Made by a program: the position numbers and the translations under genes. Under the pieces are notes generated by a model. It saw only the letters and a program-made list of their open reading frames with translations, did no database searches and was not told where the DNA came from. From an uncultured Bacteroidales bacterium (GTDB lineage: Bacteria; Bacteroidota; Bacteroidia; Bacteroidales; UBA932), in the NCBI GenBank assembly GCA_946405645.1, contig CAMJHW010000064.1, forward strand, positions 1-7,941: a DNA stretch of 7,941 bases. The letters run 5' to 3'. This document shows positions 1-6,457 of the stretch, in pieces. Numbering within the stretch: the stretch's first letter is position 1; every line of letters starts with the position of its first letter.

Positions 1-1367
1 ATCTCGAGCCCGTCGTCGGTAGTGATATGTATCATCTGAGGCAGCGCATATCTGGAAGCGTCGTATCCGGGGCCTTTCATATCGGCCACCTTGAACGCGG
101 TGGACGCGAAACGGTCGTTCATACGACGTCCCGTACCCTTTGAAGCCGCCAGTACCTTGCGCGCGCTCCAGGCCAGTCCGGCCTTGGAAGTCTCATACAG
201 CCACACCTGGGTGGGCGTAGTGAAGTTGGACAGGGACGCCACGAAATACTTCCCGTCCGGGGAGAAACGGACTCCCGAGACATTGTACTCCGGATCCGTC
301 AGGGCAGTCACGACACCTTTCGAGTCCACCTTGTATAGCGCCGCCTTGGCGGTGGCGTCACGGTTCGATGTGAAATACACGTCCCCGGCCTTCTCATCCA
401 CGCGGACGATGCTCGTCCGCCAGTTTTCGCCGTCAGTCAGACGGCGGAACTCCTTTCCGTCATAGGACAGGAAATAAATCTGCTCCCAGCCGGTCTCAAA
501 GGCCCTCACCATATACAGGCCCTTCGAGCCGAAGCTCATCTCCTCCGGCCAGTCCAGCCAGGTATCGTAATGCTCGTGATAGATATGGCGCTTGGAGCCG
601 TCGGCAGGATCCACGCAATAAAGGTCGAGGTCGTGTTGGAGACGAGGCTCGCGGGCCACGAAGAAGCCCCGGCTGTCGGCGCCCCAGAAAGGAATGCCGA
701 AATACTGGTCCTCCTTCTCGTCGAAATCGGCCCATACTATACCGCGAGTGGCCAAGTCCACTATTCCGATGCGCACCTCGGGGTTGGTCTCCCCCGCCTT
801 GGGATAGCGGGTAAGGTTCAAGCTGCCGTCCTGGCCGAAGGGAGAATAGATCGGGAACATCGGCACCCGGGAGTTGTCGAAGCGATAGAAAGCTATCTTG
901 CGGGAGTCGGGCGACCACCAGAAGGCCCGGTACATCGAAGGTCTGCCGAGGATCTCCTCGTAATATACCCAAGAAGCGTATCCATTGAGGATAAGATCCG
1001 TTCCGTCCGAGGTCAGGCGCGTCTCATTCCCGGAAGCTATGTCCACCACCCACAAGTCATTGTCACGCGTGAACGCCAGCATCGTCGAGTCGGGCGAATA
1101 CGTAAGGTTCACCGCGCCTTGGGGGCGCAACGGCAACTGCGCGAACTTCTCCGGGGCCTTGACCGGCGTGATGTTCTTGGACGCGGCGTGCACGCTGAAG
1201 GCGGCATCATCGGTATAAGTCCCGTCATAGGTGAACGCCACCTCGCCGGGAGAGATCCATTTCCATGCATAAGGCACGGGGGTGAACTCCTGTGCGTTCT
1301 GGGCGCCGGCAAGGGCGGCGCCGGATATCAAGGCCGCAAGGGCCAGAACGATCCTTCTCATTCTCAT
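1..1367 (-). CDS. S9B dipeptidyl-peptidase IV-type serine protease, secreted, 3' end cut by window
   Basis: Probably removes X-Pro (or X-Ala) dipeptides from peptide N-termini in the periplasm. The visible 455 residues are a signal peptide plus the N-terminal beta-propeller; the alpha/beta-hydrolase domain with the catalytic Ser-Asp-His lies beyond position 1. Residues 1-22 form a signal peptide: basic MRMRR, a hydrophobic stretch, then ALA-GA or AGA-QN as cleavage site. It has no lipobox Cys. W133-V-Y-Y-E-E-I matches the DPP IV WVYEEE motif, so E137/E138 correspond to human Glu205/Glu206, which hold the substrate amino terminus. The following RAFWWSPDSRKIAFYRFD stretch is also typical of S9B. 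Propeller-type SPD and DG..LT repeats recur along the chain. The start is ATG at 1367, with a second in-frame ATG at 1361, and lies 5 bp after the helicase stop, so it is probably co-transcribed. A prolyl tripeptidyl peptidase of the same family cannot be excluded without the C-terminal domain. Confidence 0.9.
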   Translation of the reverse strand, partial: MRMRRIVLALAALISGAALAGAQNAQEFTPVPYAWKWISPGEVAFTYDGTYTDDAAFSVHAASKNITPVKAPEKFAQLPLRPQGAVNLTYSPDSTMLAFTRDNDLWVVDIASGNETRLTSDGTDLILNGYASWVYYEEILGRPSMYRAFWWSPDSRKIAFYRFDNSRVPMFPIYSPFGQDGSLNLTRYPKAGETNPEVRIGIVDLATRGIVWADFDEKEDQYFGIPFWGADSRGFFVAREPRLQHDLDLYCVDPADGSKRHIYHEHYDTWLDWPEEMSFGSKGLYMVRAFETGWEQIYFLSYDGKEFRRLTDGENWRTSIVRVDEKAGDVYFTSNRDATAKAALYKVDSKGVVTALTDPEYNVSGVRFSPDGKYFVASLSNFTTPTQVWLYETSKAGLAWSARKVLAASKGTGRRMNDRFASTAFKVADMKGPGYDASRYALPQMIHITTDDGLE

Positions 1368-1372
1368 ACGAT

Positions 1373-2809
1373 TCAATCAAAGAAACGGTCGTTGAAATTG
1401 ACCAGATATACTTTCTCCACCGCCCGCGTCAGGGCGGTGTACAACCACTTCAAATCATCCAGGGTCTGTCCGTCCTGCCAAAACGGACAGTCTATGAACA
1501 CGCAGCGCCACTGACCGCCCTGCGACTTATGACAGGTGACGGCTTCGGCATGCTTGATCTGCAAGGCATTGAAATAACGGTCCTCCCGGACCGCTTCCCA
1601 TATCTTTTTCTTGCTCCCCCTGTCGGCATAGTCAGCACTGACCCCGTTGTACAAGGCGTTCTGCTGCTCGTATGTCAGCGAGGCGGACTCGGACTCCAAT
1701 GTATCCAAACAGACCTTGGCGGTCACTTCGATATCGCCGTAGTCCGGGAAGGACAGTACCGCGTCGGCGAAATGCAACCCGTATCTGTCCTCGAAATGCT
1801 TGATGCTCTCAAGCCTTGCGATATCGCCGTTGGCTATGTAGTCGAGTTCGTCCACATCCTCGAGGAACTGGTAGCAGTTCTTGACTATCATCAGCTTGTC
1901 CCCCCGGACAAGCCTCTCCTCCTTGAAAAGGACTGTCGCGCGTATCCCGAGGTTGTAGCGTATCGCGCGTTTGTTGGAACGGCAGAGGATGACGGTTTCA
2001 TCCTCTCCGTAACGGGAATACGCATCCGTTATCTTCTCAATAAGCTCTCCTCCGGACAGTCTCTCCACATCTTCGAAGCCGCGGATGTCAAGCTTGAGAT
2101 CTTCGAATATTTCATCGCCGAAACTTGCCGCGATACGTTCGCGGAGCAAGGTTGCGTTGTGGAGAATGCCCGACTCCTTCGCCTGCCGGACGACGGTGGT
2201 AAGCTCGGAAAAACGGACTCCGCCGAAGCCCTCCATATATGACTTCGAAAGGGCGGGACTGCAGTCCAGGCCAACCGGAGGCAGCTGGGCGGAATCGCCG
2301 ACGAGGATCAGGCGGCAGTCCGCGCCGGAGCGCACGAAGTGCACGAGGTCCTCAAGGAGATTGCCCGTGCCGAAGGCGGTCGACGACTGCCGCTGCGCCT
2401 CCTCGACACCGATCAGCGACACCTCGTCCACGACGAACAGCGTATCCTTCGCCTTGTTGGGCGACAGCGAGAACTGGCCGAAGCCGTCGCTGCCGACGGA
2501 CTTCTGCCGGTAAATGTGCTTGTGGACGGTATATGCCGGACGGTGCGCGTAAGACGACAGTACCTTGGCGGCCCGGCCGGTGGGAGCCAGCAGCACGCAG
2601 CGGACGTGCATCCCGGTCAGGGATGCGATGACCGCAGCGAGCGCAGTGGTCTTGCCGGTACCGGCATAGCCGTTCACGACGAGGATGTCGGCGTCGTCAC
2701 AAGTGACGAATGCGCCGATGTCGTGAAGCAGCCGGTCCTGGCAGGAGGTCGGCTCATGGTCGAGGTGCGACAGGAAGTCTCGGTATAGGAATTCCCCGCG
2801 GTCCATCAT
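1373..2809 (-). CDS. RecD/Dda-like superfamily 1B DNA helicase (AAA ATPase), 478 aa
   Basis: ATP-dependent DNA helicase of the RecD/Pif1/Dda group, acting in the cytoplasm; homologues are often labelled ATP-dependent exodeoxyribonuclease or RecD-like helicase. All core SF1B motifs are visible in order. They are a Q-motif glutamine near residue 24, Walker A GYAGTGKTT (47-55), motif Ia APTGRAAK (75-82), Walker B DEVSLIG (128-134), motif III VGDSAQLPPVG (170-180), motif IV TTVVRQ with R208, motif V TCHKSQGGQW (425-434), and motif VI WLYTALTRA with the arginine finger R462. At 478 residues it is far shorter than RecD of RecBCD or RecD2 and has no N-terminal extension, so a stand-alone Dda-like helicase fits best. 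There is no RecB-type nuclease motif, so I expect no nuclease activity. The ATG at 2809 overlaps the trkH stop as ATGA, which implies translational coupling; a second ATG at 2806 is an alternative. Its in vivo role, and why it sits with trkH, are not evident. Confidence 0.93.
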   Translation of the reverse strand: MMDRGEFLYRDFLSHLDHEPTSCQDRLLHDIGAFVTCDDADILVVNGYAGTGKTTALAAVIASLTGMHVRCVLLAPTGRAAKVLSSYAHRPAYTVHKHIYRQKSVGSDGFGQFSLSPNKAKDTLFVVDEVSLIGVEEAQRQSSTAFGTGNLLEDLVHFVRSGADCRLILVGDSAQLPPVGLDCSPALSKSYMEGFGGVRFSELTTVVRQAKESGILHNATLLRERIAASFGDEIFEDLKLDIRGFEDVERLSGGELIEKITDAYSRYGEDETVILCRSNKRAIRYNLGIRATVLFKEERLVRGDKLMIVKNCYQFLEDVDELDYIANGDIARLESIKHFEDRYGLHFADAVLSFPDYGDIEVTAKVCLDTLESESASLTYEQQNALYNGVSADYADRGSKKKIWEAVREDRYFNALQIKHAEAVTCHKSQGGQWRCVFIDCPFWQDGQTLDDLKWLYTALTRAVEKVYLVNFNDRFFD

Positions 2810-4263
2810 CTCTTGTTCCTCCGCGAGAACAGAATGGCGAATACGGCCAGGACGGGATAGATCTCGATGCGGCCGAAGAACATGTTCATAGTATAAAGGA
2901 TCTTCGCAGCATCCGGAACGCTGTTGAAACTGCCCATGGTTCCAAGCTCCTCAAGGGCGGGACCGACATTGGTCAGCGTACTGACCGAAGCGGCGAAAGC
3001 GCTGTGGGTATTGACTCCGTATAGAAGGCTGAAGAACACGGACAGTCCGAGCAGGATCGTGAAAAGGGAGACATACAGGAGCTGGGGCATCAGGTCCTCG
3101 TCGCGGATGACACTCTTGCCTATGCGGATGCTGCTGACCTCGGAAGGGTGGAGAGCCAGACGCACCTGACGGGCAAGGGACTTGATGAGCATCAGGATAC
3201 GGTCGGACTTCATGCCGCCCGCGGTCGATCCGGCCATACCTCCAATGAGACCGATGAACAGCGTGATGACTCCGGCCGACAGGGGCCAGGAAGCATTGTC
3301 AACGATGGCAAAGCCGGTGCTGGACCCGATGCAGAGAACCTGGAACGCACTGTGCCACAACGCGTCACCCCACGTAGCCTCATACCCTCCGGGCTTGAGG
3401 ATCAGAGCCAGAAGGATGGTGAAACTTATGAGCAAGCCGGTATAGAACTTAAGTATGGGATTGTTGAGAGGCTTGAGCGAACGCGTCGCGAAAGCCATAT
3501 ACACCAGTCCGAAATGGATGGAGGCCAGATACATGAATATCATCGTAAGGCCTTCGACGAGACGCGAGTCGAAGGCGGCGATGGAGAGGTTCTTCGAACT
3601 GAATCCGCCGGCCGCGCACACGCTGAAAGCGTGGTTGACGGCGTCCAGCGGAGACATCCCCGCCACCATGTACAGCAGGAATGCCGCGGCAAACAGGGCA
3701 AGATACACGGTCGCGAAGACGATCACGATCTTGTTCGCCCTGACATTGTATCCGTCCTTCGACAGGGAGGACAACTCCATATTGGTGAGCCTCAGGCGGA
3801 TGGGGCTGGACGAAGGGATGATGAGCAACAGGAACACCACGACTCCCAAGCCGCCGATGAAATGCGTCGCGCTGCGCCAGAACAAAAGGGAATTGGGCAG
3901 CGCCTCGATGTCGTCGAGGATGGTGGCGCCTGTGGTGGTAAAGCCCGATACGCTCTCGAACCAGGCGTTGGTCACCGTGAACGGTCCGCCCCAAAGCGCA
4001 TACGGCAGCATGCCGAAGAGGAACGAGAGCAGCCACGACAGGACGATGATCATGTAACCGTCCTTAAGGGAAATGGCGGAAGTCCTGCGGACGAAAATGA
4101 ACGGGAAGATACCTACCGTGAATGTTATGACGAAGGATATCAAGAGCGCGGCGAGGGCGCTGTCGTTGCCGTTCCCCACCGATACCAGTACCGAAAGGAA
4201 CATGAACAGCGCGCTCACCAAGAGAGCGAAGCCGACGTTTCTGCTAATCGCTTTGATGTTCAT
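2806..4263 (-). CDS. trkH: TrkH-family potassium uptake channel subunit, 485 aa
   Basis: Inner-membrane K+ channel subunit of a Trk/Ktr system. The length of 485 aa equals that of typical bacterial TrkH. The four pore-loop repeats are visible: SVSGFTTTGAT (104-114), SVCAAGGFSSKN (214-225), VLCIGSSTGFAIVD (309-322) and STLTNVGPALEELG (428-441). Each carries the glycine expected in the selectivity filter. The glycine- and serine-rich intramembrane gating loop GGMAGSTAGGMK lies at 341-352, and the conserved end FGRIEIYPVLAVF at about 463-475. WRSATHFIGGLG (129-140) is another family signature. The ATG at 4263 lies 20 bp inside the 3' end of the upstream membrane-protein gene, and the stop overlaps the helicase start, so it is the second gene of a tight operon. 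TrkH channels are normally gated by a cytoplasmic RCK protein (TrkA); no trkA is present in this window, so the partner must lie elsewhere if it exists. Confidence 0.96.
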   Translation of the reverse strand: MNIKAISRNVGFALLVSALFMFLSVLVSVGNGNDSALAALLISFVITFTVGIFPFIFVRRTSAISLKDGYMIIVLSWLLSFLFGMLPYALWGGPFTVTNAWFESVSGFTTTGATILDDIEALPNSLLFWRSATHFIGGLGVVVFLLLIIPSSSPIRLRLTNMELSSLSKDGYNVRANKIVIVFATVYLALFAAAFLLYMVAGMSPLDAVNHAFSVCAAGGFSSKNLSIAAFDSRLVEGLTMIFMYLASIHFGLVYMAFATRSLKPLNNPILKFYTGLLISFTILLALILKPGGYEATWGDALWHSAFQVLCIGSSTGFAIVDNASWPLSAGVITLFIGLIGGMAGSTAGGMKSDRILMLIKSLARQVRLALHPSEVSSIRIGKSVIRDEDLMPQLLYVSLFTILLGLSVFFSLLYGVNTHSAFAASVSTLTNVGPALEELGTMGSFNSVPDAAKILYTMNMFFGRIEIYPVLAVFAILFSRRNKR

Positions 4264-5095
4264 TGCGCTCGACTGTGCTGTTGCGGAGGGCCGTCAGCCG
4301 CTTGCGCAGCTGCTGGTTCTCGCCGGCCAGGTCGGAAATGCCCGCATTGAGCTCGGAGAGCTGGTCGTCCCCCTCGAAGTTGTAGGTGTATTTCTTGCCG
4401 TACGAACGGTAATCCCTGAGAGCCCCAAGCATACGGTAGATGGGGTTGACGTAATAAGCAAGGATGAAGAACAGGAGCAGCACCACGAGGATAAGTCCTG
4501 CTAGCACCGCCACGAGGCCAGGGATGATACTGCGATAAAAACCGCGTTCGAAGGTCTCGGAGTTCTTCTTGAGGTCGTTGTACATACCCGCGCTCAGTGC
4601 GTCGATATCGCTGCGGAGACGGTTGTACTTGGGCTGGAGACGGTCGAAGTACCAGGTGCGGGAGTCGATGAAATCGGACAGGAGCACGTCCTCGAACTCC
4701 AGGGTGGTAAGCATGTACGCGGAATAGGAGTACATGACGGAGTCGGCCAACGGCAGCAGCGTGACGGACGTGAGGTTCTTCTTAAGGCTGTCGCACCTCG
4801 TGACGAACTCCTCCTGGTTGAACTTGGGGAGCAGTGCCTGTTCGTCGCCGATGACCGACAGGATGTCGAGGTTGTAGCGGTCGGTCACCTCGGAAAGGGT
4901 CTGCGCGACATTAATGGAATTGATATTGTCCGCGATGAGACCGGAAACATACGAGCTCATACGCTTGTACTCCATCAGCGAGATGATGCTGGAGACCACC
5001 AGGATGACGGCGATGGCGCTAAGGCTGAGGGTGAGTTTGGCCCTCAGCGACAGATGCCATCCCGCAAGCCGGTTCCTTATCTTGCCCAAAAACAT
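4244..5095 (-). CDS. Two-TM membrane protein with HAMP-like domain, function unknown, 283 aa
   Basis: I do not recognise a characterised homologue. The architecture is a short basic cytoplasmic N-terminus, TM1 at about 21-41, a periplasmic region of about 145 residues that looks mostly helical (possibly a four-helix sensor bundle like those of chemoreceptors), and TM2 at about 190-214. The tail after TM2 is HAMP-like: N217-P218 opens the first helix, and DDQLSELNAGISDLAGEN (243-260) resembles the second HAMP helix with a coiled-coil continuation. It ends at 283 with no kinase, cyclase or methyl-accepting domain. The reading frame extends upstream to a TTG at 5113, but ATG at 5095 is preferred because the -7 element at 5118-5125 places transcription start at about 5111-5114. 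It is the first gene of the operon and overlaps trkH by 20 bp. A role as sensor or accessory of K+ uptake is only a suggestion from position. Confidence 0.85.
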   Translation of the reverse strand: MFLGKIRNRLAGWHLSLRAKLTLSLSAIAVILVVSSIISLMEYKRMSSYVSGLIADNINSINVAQTLSEVTDRYNLDILSVIGDEQALLPKFNQEEFVTRCDSLKKNLTSVTLLPLADSVMYSYSAYMLTTLEFEDVLLSDFIDSRTWYFDRLQPKYNRLRSDIDALSAGMYNDLKKNSETFERGFYRSIIPGLVAVLAGLILVVLLLFFILAYYVNPIYRMLGALRDYRSYGKKYTYNFEGDDQLSELNAGISDLAGENQQLRKRLTALRNSTVERNEHQSD

Positions 5096-5117
5096 AACTG
5101 TCTTGTGTATCAACTCA

Positions 5118-5148
5118 CAAAGTTAAGAAATAATCTTGATATGTCATA
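5118..5148 (-). promoter_or_regulatory. Bacteroidota-type promoter for the minus-strand membrane protein-trkH operon
   Basis: Read on the minus strand, TAACTTTG (5125-5118) is an exact match to the Bacteroides -7 consensus TAnnTTTG. TATG (5148-5145) lies exactly 19 nt upstream and matches the -33 TTTG element at three of four bases. This predicts a transcript start at about 5111-5114 and a leader of only 16-20 nt before the ATG at 5095. The consensus is established for Bacteroides sigma-ABfr; its use here is inferred. Confidence 0.6.
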
Positions 5149-5166
5149 CTTTCCAAGATTTCTTAA
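5123..5166. repeat. Gapped inverted repeat in the divergent intergenic region, candidate operator
   Basis: The left arm TTAAGAAAT-AA-TCTTG (5123-5138) is mirrored by CAAGATTTCTTAA (5154-5166). TTAAGAAAT (5123-5131) pairs perfectly with ATTTCTTAA (5158-5166), and AATCTTG (5132-5138) pairs with CAAGATT (5154-5160). The two pairings share bases in the right arm because the left arm carries a 3-nt insertion. The spacer is 15 nt. The repeat covers the spacer and -33 element of the operon promoter and touches its -7 box, the position expected for a repressor site. The adjacent ROK regulator is the obvious candidate ligand, but no ROK consensus was matched. Confidence 0.5.
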
Positions 5167-5196
5167 AAAATTCGGCAAAATTTTACTTCCAGCCCC

Positions 5197-5225
5197 TTGC
5201 ATTTTACAATAATTTTATAAATTTG
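5197..5225 (+). promoter_or_regulatory. Bacteroidota-type promoter for the ROK regulator gene
   Basis: TAAATTTG (5218-5225) exactly matches the -7 consensus TAnnTTTG, and CTTG (5196-5199) stands as the -33 element with an 18-nt spacer (consensus TTTG, spacing about 19). The predicted start is about 5230-5232, leaving a leader of 17-19 nt before ATG 5249. The leader holds only a weak purine stretch (AAGAGCAG) in place of a Shine-Dalgarno. Upstream AT-rich tracts, including AAAATTTT at 5177-5184, could serve as UP-like elements. Confidence 0.65.
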
Positions 5226-5248
5226 CGAGAAGTAAGAGCAGAAAAATT

Positions 5249-6451
5249 ATGAACAAGAATTTCTTCAGCGAAACCGACAGCAAGAATGCAGCCCTGAAAA
5301 GGCACATAATTAAACTTTGCATCGAGTCAGGCAGCTACAGCATAGCCGATCTCAGTTCGAAGATCAACGCCAGCGTCCCCACCGTGACCAAGCTCATCAA
5401 CGAACTCATCGACGAAGGGTTCCTGCAGGATCTGGGCAAGCAGGGCACTTCCGGAGGACGCCGTCCCTCCATCTACGGCCTCAACCCCAATGCCGGTTTC
5501 TTCGTCGGAGTGGACATAGCCCGCCAGCATTTCCATATCGCCATCTGCGACTTCAAGGGAGAGCTGATAGACTTCATCCAGGATATAGAATTCGTGCTTG
5601 AGGACAATCCCGAGTCGTTCCGTTCCTTGTGTCAGATGATACGCACTTCAGTGGCCGGAACCGGCAGGGACTGGAACCAGGTCCTCGGAGTTGGCGTGAG
5701 CCTCTCCGGCCGCGTCAATCCCGAAAAGGGCTACAGCCTTACTTATTTCGTCACCGAGGACATCCCGCTCAAGGATTTCCTCCAGCGTGAGCTGGACGTG
5801 CCCGTCAGCATAGAAAATGACTCACGCGCGATGGCCTACGGCGAATACCTGACCTGCGTCAAGGACGAGAAGAACTTCATATTCGTCAACCTCAGCTGGG
5901 GTCTCGGAATGGGAATGATCCTTGACGGACGCCTCTACTACGGCAAGTCAGGATTCTCCGGCGAGATCGGGCACTTCCCCATCCTGGACAACGACCTCAT
6001 CTGCCGCTGCGGCAAGAAAGGCTGCCTGGAGACCGGAGCTTCCGGCTCGGCGCTCCACAGGATGATAGTGGAGAGGCTCAAGCGCGGACAGACCTCGTCA
6101 CTGTCCAAGATATACGCTGAGCACGGAGACGTGACGCTCGACCAGATACTCAAGGCGGTGGAGGACGAAGACGTCCTCGCCATCGACGGCATCGGCGACA
6201 TCGGCGATGCGCTCGGACGCGGCATCGCCGGCATCATCAACATCTTCAACCCCGGCCTGGTAATCGTTGGCGGCCGGCTGATCGTGGGCGGAGACTACCT
6301 GATGTATCCCATCAAGACCGCCGTGAACAAGCTCTCCCTCAACCGCGTCAGCAGCGACACCACCATCAAGTTCTCCAAACTAGGCAGAAAGGCAGCCTCG
6401 ATAGGAGACTGCCTTCTGTCCAGGAGCAAGCTCCTGGGACTGCCGCTGTAG
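5249..6451 (+). CDS. ROK-family transcriptional regulator (NagC/XylR/Mlc type), 400 aa
   Basis: Winged-helix DNA-binding regulator fused to a sugar-kinase-like ROK domain; members usually repress sugar-use genes and release DNA on binding a sugar or sugar phosphate. Residues about 15-60 form the helix-turn-helix (YSIADLSSKINASVPTVTKL, 30-49), followed by the wing GTSGGRRPSIYGLN (66-79). The ROK domain shows SIENDSRAMAYGE (187-199) with N190/D191, GEIGH (238-242) with zinc ligand H242, and CRCGKKGCLE (252-261) with zinc ligands C252, C254 and C259. INIFNPGLVIVGG (330-342) is also conserved. The first phosphate motif, normally DxGxT, is here D89-I-A-R-Q, and the second, normally GTGIG, is SWGLGMG (216-222), so kinase activity is unlikely. 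At 400 aa it is the normal length for this regulator type. The ATG is set by the close upstream promoter. It is divergent from the trkH operon; no sugar genes occur in the window, so the effector and targets are unknown. Confidence 0.93.
   Translation: MNKNFFSETDSKNAALKRHIIKLCIESGSYSIADLSSKINASVPTVTKLINELIDEGFLQDLGKQGTSGGRRPSIYGLNPNAGFFVGVDIARQHFHIAICDFKGELIDFIQDIEFVLEDNPESFRSLCQMIRTSVAGTGRDWNQVLGVGVSLSGRVNPEKGYSLTYFVTEDIPLKDFLQRELDVPVSIENDSRAMAYGEYLTCVKDEKNFIFVNLSWGLGMGMILDGRLYYGKSGFSGEIGHFPILDNDLICRCGKKGCLETGASGSALHRMIVERLKRGQTSSLSKIYAEHGDVTLDQILKAVEDEDVLAIDGIGDIGDALGRGIAGIINIFNPGLVIVGGRLIVGGDYLMYPIKTAVNKLSLNRVSSDTTIKFSKLGRKAASIGDCLLSRSKLLGLPL
6420..6437 (-). terminator. Hairpin downstream of glnS, inside the 3' end of the ROK gene; possible weak terminator
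   Basis: CCAGGAG (6420-6426) and CTCCTGG (6431-6437) form a perfect 7-bp GC-rich stem with a 4-nt loop. On the minus strand it lies 20 nt after the glnS stop, where a terminator would be expected. It is not followed by a T tract on that strand (ACAGAAGG follows), so intrinsic termination is doubtful; it may only stabilise the mRNA end or be chance. Confidence 0.22.
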
Positions 6452-6457
6452 CGGAGG

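Noticed and set aside
496..972. A 158-codon minus-strand frame within the peptidase region
   Set aside because: It is in a different frame from the clear DPP IV beta-propeller and its Arg/Pro/Gly-rich translation is typical of an out-of-frame GC-rich shadow.
570..1514. A 314-codon plus-strand open frame opposite the S9B peptidase
   Set aside because: The minus-strand frame gives a signal peptide and DPP IV motifs; the plus frame has no family features and is in antisense register with it.
1292..2242. A 316-codon plus-strand open frame opposite the helicase
   Set aside because: It mirrors the helicase codon register, covers motifs V and VI of a clear SF1B helicase, and has no promoter or domain of its own.
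3148..4350. A 400-codon plus-strand open frame opposite trkH
   Set aside because: It is in exact antisense codon register with trkH, its translation is rich in charged residues (R, E, D, H, Q) with no recognisable domain, and trkH is unambiguous. It is a codon-bias shadow.
5103..5120. Short inverted repeat TTGTG-N8-CACAA in the operon leader
   Set aside because: Only 5-bp arms in an AT-rich region; expected by chance, and it overlaps the -7 box without other support.
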